40,467 bases of DNA, taken from assembly GCA_009886095.1 (NCBI GenBank), contig VFJL01000054.1:1-40467 (forward strand). Reading direction: 5' to 3'. The stretch is from Nitrosomonadales bacterium. GTDB taxonomy: Bacteria > Pseudomonadota > Gammaproteobacteria > Burkholderiales > Nitrosomonadaceae. The translations under genes were made by a program, and so were the position numbers. Under the pieces are notes generated by a model. The model worked only from the letters and a program-made list of their open reading frames with translations. It had not been told where the DNA came from and ran no database searches. Shown here piece by piece: positions 10,563-18,575 of the stretch; the stretch's first letter is position 1, and every line of letters begins with the position of its first letter.

Positions 10563-11948
10563 ATGTCCGCACCATTATCCCACGAAAAGATGTCTCCAAT
10601 TGAGCTGCGCGCCACTGCCGGCCTAGCCGGTATTTATGGGCTACGCATGTTTGGAATGTTCATCATTCTGCCGGTATTCGCGTTCTATGCCGAGGATTTA
10701 CCCGGTGGCAACAACTACATGCTGGTTGGTATCGCACTCGGTGCATATGGGTTGACCCAAGCGATATTGCAAATCCCTTTTGGCTGGTTGTCCGACCGTA
10801 TCGGGCGCAAGCCGGTAATTTATCTCGGTTTGATCCTGTTCGCCATCGGCAGTTTCATTGCCGCATCCGCCACCGATATTTACTGGGTTATTTTTGGCCG
10901 TATCATTCAAGGTGCGGGGGCAATTTCTGCGGCGGTAATGGCACTGGCTGCCGATCTGACCCGCGAGGAACACCGCACCAAGGCGATGGCTGCGATCGGC
11001 ATGACCATCGGCACCACTTTCGCTCTTTCGTTAATTATCGCCCCGGCGTTAAATAATCTGATTGGCGTGCCGGGGATTTTCGCTATGACCGGAGTACTGG
11101 CAATTCTGGCGATGCTGGTGGTATACAAGATCATTCCTGATCCACTGGTCAGCCGTTTCCACTCCGATACCGAGGCCTCCGCTGGGCGTTTCCACAACGT
11201 GTTGCGTAATCCTGAATTGCTACGGCTGGATTTCGGTGTATTTGCGTTGCACGCGGTACTGATGGCGTTGTGGCTGGTGGTGCCGTTATCCTTGCGTCAA
11301 GCCGGGTTGGCACCAGACCAGCACTGGCAGATATATTTGCCGGTGCTGGTCATTTCCATGGCACTGATTATTCCAGCAATTATTTATGCAGAAAGAAAAG
11401 CCAAACTCAAACCGGTGTTTACCATAGCTGTGGCAATGCTGCTGGTGAGTCAAGTTCTACTGGCATTGACGCTCGATTCTGTGTGGGGTACGGCAGCGGC
11501 GTTGCTGGCATTCTTTGCCGCATTCAATCTGCTGGAGGCAAGTTTACCATCGCTTATTTCTAAAATTGCACCGGTCGGCGCGAAGGGAACTGCCATTGGC
11601 GTCTATAGCAGCGCTCAGTTTCTCGGTGCTTTTACCGGCGCAACTGCAGGTGGCTATCTTTATGGCAATCATGGCGGGTTTGCATTATTTGCATTCTGCG
11701 GCAGTCTACTGGCATTATGGCTGGCGCTTGCCGCCACCATGAAAGCACCTGCCGCTGTACGCACCAAGATGTATCATGTGCAGGAGATGGGTACGGACAG
11801 GGCCAGTGGTTTATCACGCGAACTGGCGGCGCTGCCCGGTGTGCAGGAGGCGCTGGTGCTGGCGAACGAAAGAGTGGCTTACCTGAAAGTAGATATGCAG
11901 GGTTTTGACGAAAAACGGGTTGTTCAATTACTAGAGGGAGAAACATAA
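10563..11948 (+). CDS. Major facilitator superfamily transporter, YajR-like with C-terminal regulatory domain
   Basis: Twelve-helix inner-membrane secondary transporter of 461 residues, probably a proton-coupled exporter; the substrate is unknown. The conserved loop motif A is seen as GWLSDRIGRKP (about 74-84). After the twelfth helix comes a roughly 65-residue soluble tail (from about 400, ending VAYLKVDMQGFDEKRVVQLLEGE) resembling the ferredoxin-like YAM domain of E. coli YajR. The stop codon directly abuts the ssb start, with the ssb ribosome site inside its last codons, so the two are co-translated. The pairing of this transporter with uvrA and ssb recurs in related betaproteobacteria (from memory). 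Confidence 0.88.
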   Translation: MSAPLSHEKMSPIELRATAGLAGIYGLRMFGMFIILPVFAFYAEDLPGGNNYMLVGIALGAYGLTQAILQIPFGWLSDRIGRKPVIYLGLILFAIGSFIAASATDIYWVIFGRIIQGAGAISAAVMALAADLTREEHRTKAMAAIGMTIGTTFALSLIIAPALNNLIGVPGIFAMTGVLAILAMLVVYKIIPDPLVSRFHSDTEASAGRFHNVLRNPELLRLDFGVFALHAVLMALWLVVPLSLRQAGLAPDQHWQIYLPVLVISMALIIPAIIYAERKAKLKPVFTIAVAMLLVSQVLLALTLDSVWGTAAALLAFFAAFNLLEASLPSLISKIAPVGAKGTAIGVYSSAQFLGAFTGATAGGYLYGNHGGFALFAFCGSLLALWLALAATMKAPAAVRTKMYHVQEMGTDRASGLSRELAALPGVQEALVLANERVAYLKVDMQGFDEKRVVQLLEGET

Positions 11949-12404
11949 ATGGCATCAGTTAATAAAGTGATACTCATCGGTAATCTGGGCAAAGACCCTG
12001 AAACCCGTTACATGCCCAATGGCGAGGCGGTGACCAACATTACTCTGGCCACTACCGAAACCTGGAAAGACAAAAGTGGTGAGAAGCAGGAAAAAACTGA
12101 ATGGCATCGCGTCACATTTTATCGCAAGCTTGCCGAGATCGCCGGAGAATACCTGAAAAAAGGTCGCCCGGTGTATGTCGAAGGACGACTGGAGACCCGC
12201 AAGTGGACTGATAAGGCGGGTGTGGAGCGCTATACCACCGAGATTATTGCCAGCGACATGAAGATGCTGGGCAGCAAGCCCGGCAGCAGCAGTTTCGAAG
12301 TGGTGGATCAGGAAGACAGTGCTCCGGCAAGTGCATCAGCTAAGCCGGCCGCCGCTAGAAGTGGCAGCGGGTTTGACGACATGGACGATGACATTCCGTT
12401 CTAG
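11949..12404 (+). CDS. ssb: Single-stranded DNA-binding protein SSB
   Basis: Homotetrameric SSB of 151 residues. The OB-fold covers about 1-110 ([20 protein letters not shown], with the conserved [13 protein letters not shown] and EWHRVTFY). A low-complexity Ala/Ser/Glu linker leads to the acidic tip DDMDDDIPF, which docks partner repair and replication proteins. Its ATG follows the transporter stop with no gap; GAGGGAG lies about 8 nt upstream. A hairpin at 12421-12455 probably ends the transcript. Confidence 0.97.
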   Translation: MASVNKVILIGNLGKDPETRYMPNGEAVTNITLATTETWKDKSGEKQEKTEWHRVTFYRKLAEIAGEYLKKGRPVYVEGRLETRKWTDKAGVERYTTEIIASDMKMLGSKPGSSSFEVVDQEDSAPASASAKPAAARSGSGFDDMDDDIPF

Positions 12405-12420
12405 AGGTTACTTGGTATCA

Positions 12421-12455
12421 CAACATCAACCCGGCAGTTTGCCAGGTTGATGTTG
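12421..12455. terminator. Hairpin between the convergent ssb and TonB-receptor genes
   Basis: Inverted repeat with 16-base arms (CAACATCAACC then GGCA; loop GTT; TGCC then GGTTGATGTTG) and one mismatch. It sits between convergent gene ends, 17 nt after ssb and 37 nt from the receptor stop. Neither strand has a T-run after it, so it may act as an mRNA end-stabiliser or an atypical bidirectional terminator. Confidence 0.55.
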
Positions 12456-12491
12456 CTTGTCCAGTAGCGCCAATGCCTTCTGTGCGCTGAT

Positions 12492-15365
12492 CTAGAAATT
12501 GAATATAGCCGATGCGCGAACAGCTATCGGTGAGCCTGGCGTCATGTTATTGTTGTTATGGACGGCCGCAATGTATTTGGTGTCTAGCAGATTTTCAATA
12601 TTCACTTGAAGACGCAGACGCTTGTCAATTCTGGCGAATATTGCCGCATCCACCCGGGTGAAGCCTTGTGCCACGACCTTATTGTCAAGCGCGGCAAACA
12701 TGTCGCTACGATGGATCACACCAAATGCCGCACCCCACATCGGCGTGAAATCATAGCGGTTCCACATCGAGAACGTGTGCCGGGGAAGTTCCGCCAAAGT
12801 TGCGCCATTTCTGGCGATGGCAGTGTTCTGTGTGCTGAGAAGTTCACCCTCCTGGAAGGCATACCCCCCCATGACGCGCCATGCCGAAGTGATCTGACCG
12901 CTTAGGCCCGCTTCAACGCCCTGAACACGTTGGCCCTTGGTTAAAAAGGACGAACCCGTAATGTTTGGATCGGTACTAATCACATTAGTACGATCTATCT
13001 GGTACACCGCAGTAGTCAAAGCCAAGTTGGGAAGGACATCCCACTTGATGCCCACTTCCAGATTGGTGAATTTTTCCGGGGCAAGCGTTGCAGTAGTGAC
13101 TGTCAATCCGGTGAGCTGTTCGGCCGCACGTGGTGCAAACGCCTGACTATAGCTGGTATAAACGGAGACCGGTTCGATCGGTTTGTAAATGAGGCCGAAA
13201 CGGGGCGAAAGCAGGCCATCATCGGTCTTTATGTGAGTACCGGTATTTCTTTTGAAGAAGTCAACTTCAAACCGGTCATAGCGCACGCCGACGATTGCCT
13301 GTAGCTGAGGCAACAGCACGATCTGGTCCTGTATATAGACCGAGGTGATCTTTGTGACGCTATGATTGTCTGCATCTGAAATTCTGGTTGCGAAGGTGAT
13401 GGGATCCGCAGTGATCGGGTTGCTGAGGGGTACAGTCAGCGAGGTCAAGCCATTACTGAAAGTACCGTTGCGACGTATGTTATCTGTTACCTGGCGGCCC
13501 ACTTCGACACCGACTGCCAGCGTATGTTTAATCGGCCCCGTGTTCAGGACATACGAAAAATCTGTCTGGTTAAAGAAATTGTCGCGGGTGGACGAGTCAT
13601 TGTAGGCAGCAAGATTTAAGTTCCCCGCAGTGACAGCGGAATTTGCAAATACATTCTGGTAAAACTTGTCGTACATGGCATAGTTGGTGCGGTTACGAAA
13701 AGTAAATCCGGAATCAAATTTGTGCTCAATCAGCGAGTTGAATGATGTAACGATTGCATCCGATTTGCTGCGCCGGGGATCGCCAAAGAATGTCGATGGA
13801 TTGGTGTTGACGGGTGCCCCATTAAAAGACGGGATGCCGCGATCGGAGGTGCGGTGATCCTGGAAGTGTTCCATACCCAAGACAATGTTGGTACGGTGGC
13901 TAGGCTTGAGCGTGACAGTAGGGCTGATGCCAAAACGTTCCAGATTCACGCCGTTACGATAGCTGCCTGAATTTTCGTACATGGAATTGAAACGGACAGC
14001 AGCTACATCGTTAATGCCCTGACCGACATCAACTGCTAGTCGCTTCTTGTCGTAAGACCCCCCCTCAAACGAGAATTCGCGGACCGGATCCCAGCCGGCC
14101 TGCTTGGTTACCCGGTTGATCACGCCACCCGAGCCGCCACGACCAAAAATCATTCCGTTGGCGCCTTTCAGTACCTCGACTCGCTCGATGTTGTAGAGGT
14201 CGCGAAAATATTGAACATCATCACGCACGCCGTCAGTAAAAAAATCCCCGGTTGAGCGATTACCGCGGAAAACCAGTGCATCGCGATTGCCTTCGCCTTG
14301 CGATACGCCCACGCCCGGCACGTAGCGCGCCACGTCAGCCATGCTCTGCATGGATTGATCCCTGATCAGCTCGCGCGTCACCACCGTTATGGATTGCGGT
14401 ACGTCACGCAACAATGTATTGGTTTTGGTTGCAGTGGTGCTGTACGCGGCAGCATAGCCCCGCGTCGTGCTCGCGGCTATTTTGATTGATGGCAGCAGGG
14501 TTACGTTAGCGGCTGACTCCGTACCGGAGGTAGGCGCTGGTGACCTTTTCACGGCATAGCCATCAACTTGCGGCATCGCTTGCAGACCACTTCCAGCCAA
14601 CAAACGGTTTAACCCATCCTGAATGGAGAAATTGCCGTTTAATCCATGTGTCAATATTCCTTTTATCTCAACAGCATCAAAGGAAAGCTTGATGCCCGTC
14701 TGTCTGGCAAAACGATTGAGCGCATCTTCCAGCGAGTCTGCAGAAATATTGAATGCTTGGACGGTGTTGCTGGTAACGATGGTTGCCGCTGCATGGGTGT
14801 CATGAGATAAAAGCATGGTGACTACCCCAAAGCAGATTAACGCGCCATGCAATGCGATTGTGAGTCGAGCCTTAAAATGGCTGCGTTGAACTTGGACAGC
14901 AATATGTTTTTGTGCAGAGTGGGTGGCCGTAGTGGCTAATGCAGCCAGTACTTCCACTCCTTTGCGAAAGGTGGACAGATCGGAACGCTTCAGCAATGCA
15001 CAAGGCTTGCCAGAATGTTTACAGTAGCATTTCGCGACAAAATAGGCTTCGTGATTTACGCAATCGACCGGGCAGAGCAGCGCATCGGCGTAGGCAAGCA
15101 GTGCAGGCAGGCAATTCGAGTCGTGCTGCTGGTCGCCACGATAAATCAGCAAACTGCCGCCCGCAGTTTCCACCACACGTCGATATTCCGGGTATAGCGC
15201 GGCAAGTCCGCCCACGCACAGCACGTAGCGTCCCGCGAGACCAGACGTGATATGGACATCCTCATCCAGGTGAGTTTTTTTCAGCAGCAGATCGCCGGTG
15301 CAAGTTTTATCTACGAGTGGAAAAGAGGCGGCGATACCTGGGGTGATTGTTTCTAGCTGTTTCAC
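12492..15365 (-). CDS. DUF2325 domain fused to a TonB-dependent siderophore receptor (FecA/FpvA class)
   Basis: One unbroken frame of 957 residues from a GTG at 15365, which has GGGAG 7 nt upstream; a TTG six codons earlier is possible. Residues about 45-145 match a DUF2325 domain (YVLCVGGLAALYPEYRRVVE, CPVDCVNHEAYFVAKCYC), with Cys98, 102, 113, 115 and 122. A hydrophobic signal-like segment follows at about 168-193, ending THAA. Then come a secretin/TonB short N-terminal domain (about 202-260), a plug (about 305-425, with DVPQSITVVTRELI and FGRGGSGGVIN) and a barrel ending in the terminal Phe of ASAIFNF. The receptor would import Fe(III)-siderophores, and the short N-terminal domain normally signals to a FecR anti-sigma factor, none of which is nearby. 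No ATG lies between the two halves; a GTG at about residue 137 could start the receptor alone. A Fur box lies 145 bp upstream. Confidence 0.88.
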   Translation of the reverse strand: MKQLETITPGIAASFPLVDKTCTGDLLLKKTHLDEDVHITSGLAGRYVLCVGGLAALYPEYRRVVETAGGSLLIYRGDQQHDSNCLPALLAYADALLCPVDCVNHEAYFVAKCYCKHSGKPCALLKRSDLSTFRKGVEVLAALATTATHSAQKHIAVQVQRSHFKARLTIALHGALICFGVVTMLLSHDTHAAATIVTSNTVQAFNISADSLEDALNRFARQTGIKLSFDAVEIKGILTHGLNGNFSIQDGLNRLLAGSGLQAMPQVDGYAVKRSPAPTSGTESAANVTLLPSIKIAASTTRGYAAAYSTTATKTNTLLRDVPQSITVVTRELIRDQSMQSMADVARYVPGVGVSQGEGNRDALVFRGNRSTGDFFTDGVRDDVQYFRDLYNIERVEVLKGANGMIFGRGGSGGVINRVTKQAGWDPVREFSFEGGSYDKKRLAVDVGQGINDVAAVRFNSMYENSGSYRNGVNLERFGISPTVTLKPSHRTNIVLGMEHFQDHRTSDRGIPSFNGAPVNTNPSTFFGDPRRSKSDAIVTSFNSLIEHKFDSGFTFRNRTNYAMYDKFYQNVFANSAVTAGNLNLAAYNDSSTRDNFFNQTDFSYVLNTGPIKHTLAVGVEVGRQVTDNIRRNGTFSNGLTSLTVPLSNPITADPITFATRISDADNHSVTKITSVYIQDQIVLLPQLQAIVGVRYDRFEVDFFKRNTGTHIKTDDGLLSPRFGLIYKPIEPVSVYTSYSQAFAPRAAEQLTGLTVTTATLAPEKFTNLEVGIKWDVLPNLALTTAVYQIDRTNVISTDPNITGSSFLTKGQRVQGVEAGLSGQITSAWRVMGGYAFQEGELLSTQNTAIARNGATLAELPRHTFSMWNRYDFTPMWGAAFGVIHRSDMFAALDNKVVAQGFTRVDAAIFARIDKRLRLQVNIENLLDTKYIAAVHNNNNMTPGSPIAVRASAIFNF

Positions 15366-15372
15366 GGCCCTA

Positions 15373-15427
15373 CTCCCTGGCAAGTCAAATAGAAAATTGG
15401 CTGGCTTGCCCGAGATGGACTGGCTGG
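15373..15427 (-). repeat. Duplicated leader segment, copy 1
   Basis: This segment just upstream of the fused receptor's GTG matches 16726-16782. The shared core is CCAGCCAATTTT(C/T)TATTTGA, flanked by complementary GG(C/T)AAG and CTTGCC. In RNA it can form a stem-loop whose 3' arm includes bases of the ribosome site GGGAG. Read as protein, both copies give GKPANFLFDLPG with only synonymous differences in that stretch. Confidence 0.65.
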
Positions 15428-15509
15428 CACTTCAAGTTACTTGTTTGATAAGGTGTTTTTTATCACAAGGGCGGCATCGTCCACCCTGTAAAACGCATTA
15501 ACTAATACG

Positions 15510-15528
15510 AATGATAATGGTTATCATT
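15510..15528 (-). promoter_or_regulatory. Fur box upstream of the DUF2325-TonB receptor gene
   Basis: AATGATAATGGTTATCATT is an 8-bp perfect inverted repeat around TGG and a close match to the Fur consensus (GATAATGATAATCATTATC). It lies 145 bp upstream of the receptor start and 66 bp beyond the multicopper oxidase stop, so the receptor probably has its own iron-repressed promoter. Confidence 0.8.
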
Positions 15529-15594
15529 AATATCGTCAAGTTAAATTGTAAATATTCTGCATTATTCGTGGTGGTATTTTGTTCCGGATGGATG

Positions 15595-16560
15595 TTACGG
15601 CAGCACGCGCCAACGAGTGGACATTCCTGCGAGCATGTGGTCGTTGACATGGCAGTGCAGCAGCCAATTGCCGGGCGAGCGTGGCACCATGTCAACCGAG
15701 GTCATGCTCCCGGGCAGCACTTCGACCACGTCGGTGCGGCGACCATGAGCCAGCACCGTCTGTCCATGCCAATGCACAGTGTGATTGTCCTGCTCATTGC
15801 CTAGCGCGGCGACATGCCAGCGGACGCGCTTGCCCAAGTGGGCCTCATAGCCGTCGAGGTTGCCGAAAATGCGGCCGTTGATGGTGTGCTTCAGTCCGCT
15901 TTCCTTGCCTTCTTCCTCGTTGAAGATCATGAACAGCGCAGTGAATTCGTGATCTACGTCGCGCGGCATGGGGTTCGCCGCGGAACGCGCCATACCCTTG
16001 CGAGTGATGACGATAGTGCCGATCAAGCCAAGATTGGTTTCTTCCTCTCCCATGACATGCGAATGGTAGAGCCAGACGATCGATGATGGGTCGGCCGGCC
16101 CCGGGCCTGCGGCTTTATCCGCGACCCAGGTGTAAGTATAGCGTTCCCCCGGCGCCACACTCGCCCCAGCGCCGCCATCTGCGCCTTCGTTATCTTTGTC
16201 GTACAGCACCCCATGTGGATGCATCGATAATGGTCGATCCGTCCGGTTCAGAAAATGAATCTTGAGAGTGTCTCCTACCACCGCACGCAACTGCGGTCCC
16301 AGTATTCCCATCGACGCAGGCTGCGGCAAAGGAATGGTGTAGCTGCCGTCGGCATAACCGATATAACGGTACTTGGTGTATGTCAGCGTTTGCCCCCACA
16401 CCCCGAGTCCATCGGCAGACTCGATCAGATTCTGAGCGGAAGGGGCATAGTTCCAAGGAGTTTTTTCTGCAGCGATCCAGTATTCCCTCACTGCTGCCTG
16501 CACCGGAAGCGCGCAGCCAATGCCGAGTATAAGAAACATTATGGCATATACTCTATTCAT
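15595..16560 (-). CDS. Two-domain multicopper oxidase, probable ferroxidase
   Basis: Secreted copper enzyme of 321 residues with a signal peptide (about 1-22, ending VQA). Four copper-binding clusters are present: HPHG (114-117), HSH (166-168), HWHG (263-266) and HCHVNDHMLAGM (302-313). These supply the type 1, 2 and 3 sites, and the last Met is the axial type-1 ligand. The HPHGVLYDKDNEGA stretch resembles ceruloplasmin/hephaestin A-domains. At about 300 residues it is a two-domain enzyme that would assemble as a trimer. Its setting among bacterioferritin, hemP and a siderophore receptor suggests Fe(II) oxidation rather than laccase activity; nitrifiers also have nitrite-linked copper oxidases, so the substrate is open. 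Its ATG overlaps the stop of the small upstream ORF (ATGA). Confidence 0.88.
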   Translation of the reverse strand: MNRVYAIMFLILGIGCALPVQAAVREYWIAAEKTPWNYAPSAQNLIESADGLGVWGQTLTYTKYRYIGYADGSYTIPLPQPASMGILGPQLRAVVGDTLKIHFLNRTDRPLSMHPHGVLYDKDNEGADGGAGASVAPGERYTYTWVADKAAGPGPADPSSIVWLYHSHVMGEEETNLGLIGTIVITRKGMARSAANPMPRDVDHEFTALFMIFNEEEGKESGLKHTINGRIFGNLDGYEAHLGKRVRWHVAALGNEQDNHTVHWHGQTVLAHGRRTDVVEVLPGSMTSVDMVPRSPGNWLLHCHVNDHMLAGMSTRWRVLP

Positions 16561-16718
16561 TCTAAATCCGGTTTGCGAAAAGTGAGCAGGATATATTGTG
16601 AGAATGAGACATTATCTGGGATAATTCTTTCGTCAGGCAGCAGTTTGTTGTTGCGTGTTGTGTTCGCAGGCGGGGTTAGGGTAGCGACAGCCGTAGATAT
16701 AATTTTTAGCTGATTCAC
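16557..16718 (-). CDS. Small ORF translationally coupled to the multicopper oxidase; truncated paralogue of the DUF2325 N-terminus
   Basis: A 53-codon frame from GTG at 16718, ending in a TGA that overlaps the oxidase ATG. Its start (MNQLKIISTAVATLTPPANT) aligns without gaps to the start of the fused receptor (MKQLETITPGIAASFPLVDK), and similarity continues weakly to about residue 45, just before the DUF2325 core would begin. It also shares the duplicated leader upstream. I read it as a remnant of a DUF2325 gene, now perhaps serving as a coupling leader for the oxidase, which lacks a good ribosome site of its own. The alignment was made by eye. Function unknown. Confidence 0.5.
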   Translation of the reverse strand: MNQLKIISTAVATLTPPANTTRNNKLLPDERIIPDNVSFSQYILLTFRKPDLE

Positions 16719-16725
16719 AACCCCC

Positions 16726-16782
16726 GCACCCGGGCAAGTCAAATAAAAAATTGGCTGGCTTACCCGGAGAGGGTTGGCTGGC
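16726..16782 (-). repeat. Duplicated leader segment, copy 2
   Basis: Second copy of the segment at 15373-15427, directly upstream of the small ORF's GTG. The stem is longer here (CTCCGGGTAAG with CTTGCCCGGG). The substitution opposite the copy-1 mismatch restores pairing, and the GGT change keeps a G-U pair. Confidence 0.65.
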
Positions 16783-16827
16783 TGAAATGCTGCTGGCGTA
16801 GGAGAAACCCAGCGGCAACGGATAAAT

Positions 16828-17292
16828 CTACATCTGGCTCTGCAACCAGTTCTGGATGCCGACTTTCTGCATTACATCCAGTTGAGTTTCCAGAAAATCG
16901 ATATGTTCTTCGGTATCTTCCAGAATATGCTCGAATAGTTCCCGCGAAACATAATCCTGGGCGGTTTCACAGGCGGCAATGGCGGGGACCAGGGCTTCAC
17001 GCGAGATCATTTCCAGCTTGAGATCACAGGCTACGCATTCCTCAGCCTTTTCACCAATAAAGAGTTTGCCGAGCTCCTGCAGGTTGGGCAGTCCTTCCAG
17101 GAACAAGATGCGCTCGATCAATGCATCGGCATGTTTCATCTCTTCGATGGATTCTTCGTACTCGTGCTTACCCAGGCTGTTGAATCCCCAGTTCTTATAC
17201 ATGCGGGCATGGAGAAAATACTGGTTGACGGCGGTCAATTCAAGCTGTAATTGACGGTTCAACAACTGAATAATGTTTGCGCTACTTTTCAT
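16828..17292 (-). CDS. bfr: Bacterioferritin
   Basis: Haem-containing 24-mer iron-storage protein, 154 residues (E. coli: 158). Ferroxidase ligands Glu18, Glu51, His54, Glu94 and His130 are in the expected places, and haem ligand Met52 is present. The position of E. coli Glu127 is Thr here, with Glu128 and Glu129 next to it ([11 protein letters not shown]); I recall the same pattern in other betaproteobacterial bacterioferritins. The start ATG at 17292 is preceded by GAGG. It lies 10 nt after bfd in one operon with hemP, so it is probably Fur-responsive. Confidence 0.95.
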   Translation of the reverse strand: MKSSANIIQLLNRQLQLELTAVNQYFLHARMYKNWGFNSLGKHEYEESIEEMKHADALIERILFLEGLPNLQELGKLFIGEKAEECVACDLKLEMISREALVPAIAACETAQDYVSRELFEHILEDTEEHIDFLETQLDVMQKVGIQNWLQSQM

Positions 17293-17302
17293 GTTTGCCT
17301 CC

Positions 17303-17527
17303 TCAGGCTGGATCTCGTATCAACGAGTGGGTTTTTGAATGATGTTGCATCAGTGTTTTCTGCATCAGTGCCTGCTCCAGCACTTCCTTGGCATAGCAGG
17401 CGCATATCCCACATTGCTCGCTTACGCCCAGGCAGGCCTTCAAATCACGCATCCGACCAACCCCACTTTGGCAGACGGCTTCACGGATCGCACTGTCAGT
17501 TACACCTTTGCAAATACAAATATACAT
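17303..17527 (-). CDS. bfd: Bacterioferritin-associated [2Fe-2S] ferredoxin
   Basis: Small ferredoxin of 74 residues that delivers electrons to bacterioferritin haem to release stored iron when iron is scarce. The cluster ligands are visible as Cys4 and Cys6 ([10 protein letters not shown]) and Cys39 and Cys42 (EQCGIC) in the BFD-like fold. A His/Ser-rich tail follows the core. It lies between hemP and bfr, 10 nt before bfr, which is the standard functional pair. Confidence 0.93.
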   Translation of the reverse strand: MYICICKGVTDSAIREAVCQSGVGRMRDLKACLGVSEQCGICACYAKEVLEQALMQKTLMQHHSKTHSLIRDPA

Positions 17528-17546
17528 GATGAGAGCCTCAAGTTCA

Positions 17547-17756
17547 CTATTTTGTCAGAATCAGTTTACCGTTACGGGTGCGGCGCAGACGGTATTGCGC
17601 GCCCTGATGCTGGATAAATACTTCGTCCCCCTGCGAGAATAGAGCATCGCTGTAGAGTGATCTATTCCGATCCGGCATGCCAAATTTACGCGTGTCAGCG
17701 GCGGTTCCTGGAACCACATCTGACTTATCCAGTATTGAATCCATTAGTAAACTCAT
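17547..17756 (-). CDS. hemP: Hemin uptake protein HemP family
   Basis: A 69-residue protein ending in the family signature YRLRRTRNGKLILTK. HemP proteins are small, Fur-controlled and found with haem or siderophore uptake genes; in some bacteria they act as transcriptional activators of haem uptake. The start at 17756 is supported by AAGAGG about 7 nt upstream. It is the first gene of hemP-bfd-bfr, 20 nt before bfd, with a Fur box immediately upstream. Confidence 0.88.
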   Translation of the reverse strand: MSLLMDSILDKSDVVPGTAADTRKFGMPDRNRSLYSDALFSQGDEVFIQHQGAQYRLRRTRNGKLILTK

Positions 17757-17775
17757 TTCAATGCCTCTTTGTGAT

Positions 17776-17800
17776 AATTAATGAGAATGATTCGTAATTA
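17776..17800 (-). promoter_or_regulatory. Fur box upstream of hemP-bfd-bfr
   Basis: AATTAATGAGAATGATTCGTAATTA contains the NATWAT-like repeats AATGAG, AATGAT and TCGTAAT and resembles Fur sites of the GAGAATGATTC type. It lies 20-44 bp upstream of the hemP start, where it would block transcription of the iron-storage operon when iron is abundant. Confidence 0.65.
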
Positions 17801-17978
17801 TATTCAACTGTAAGCGAAATACAAGGCCTAAAGCAAAATATTTTTCAGGGGACTGGTTCCGGCAGTCGGAAGCCACCCCAGCGAGTATAGGTAACCGCGT
17901 GACTGGGCTGTTTATCTGGTCTCACAGGTTATTCTGATCCACAATGGCAAGAAATATTCTCCATGCCCATGCTCAGAA

Positions 17979-18395
17979 ATGATGCTGCAAATTTCCAATA
18001 ACATAACAATCGTCGATAGTGAGATTGAGATCAGTGCAATCCGAGCGCAGGGAGCAGGCGGACAAAATGTAAACAAAGTTTCCAGTGCAATCCACTTACG
18101 CTTCAACATCGGCGCTTCGTCGCTACCAGATATTTATAAAGAACGGTTACTCAAACTGAGTGATCAGCGTATCACCACGGAAGGCGTCATCGTTATCAAG
18201 GCGCAGCAATACCGCAGCCAGGCAAAAAACCGGGAGAAAGCATTGGGACGGCTGCGTGAGATTATTAACAGCGTAGCCCAGTTACCCAAAAAACGTAAGC
18301 CGACTAAACCAACCCGTAGTTCGCAACAGAAGCGTCTTGACAGCAAAACTCGGTTGGGGCAGATCAAAGTCATGAGAGGAAAAATCGCTGATTGA
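17979..18395 (+). CDS. arfB: Alternative ribosome-rescue factor / peptidyl-tRNA hydrolase ArfB (YaeJ)
   Basis: Codon-independent release factor of 138 residues that frees peptides from ribosomes stalled on truncated mRNA. The catalytic GGQ motif is at about 27-29 (RAQGAGGQNVNKVSS). A basic C-terminal tail (about 100-135: PKKRKPTKPTRSS...RLGQIKVMRGK) would enter the empty mRNA channel. The length matches E. coli YaeJ. Two adjacent ATGs (17979, 17982) serve as candidates without a clear ribosome site. It is divergent from hemP and monocistronic. Confidence 0.93.
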   Translation: MMLQISNNITIVDSEIEISAIRAQGAGGQNVNKVSSAIHLRFNIGASSLPDIYKERLLKLSDQRITTEGVIVIKAQQYRSQAKNREKALGRLREIINSVAQLPKKRKPTKPTRSSQQKRLDSKTRLGQIKVMRGKIAD

Positions 18396-18575
18396 GCGGA
18401 CTTTACGGGGAAAATATGCCAGCCCTCTGTCTTTTGCAGGTGTGTTTCCAACCATTTTCATATTTTTATTTTTATTTTCCGCGTAACACTCGCATATTCG
18501 AGCTGTTATTGCTTCGGCCCGATGAAGTCTTAAATTTCGTTCAGACTTCGCTTGTCTAAACCCTGCTGCCCCCCC

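Noticed and set aside
15498-15695. 65-codon minus-strand ORF across the Fur box
   Set aside because: It overlaps the multicopper oxidase 3' end in another frame; no start signal or similarity.
16633-16818. 61-codon minus-strand ORF with a Cys-rich end (CGGCESAK...), overlapping the small coupled ORF
   Set aside because: The alternative frame of the same segment aligns with the receptor N-terminus and is coupled to the oxidase. The conserved FLFDLPG stretch remains noted as an alternative reading of the leader repeat.
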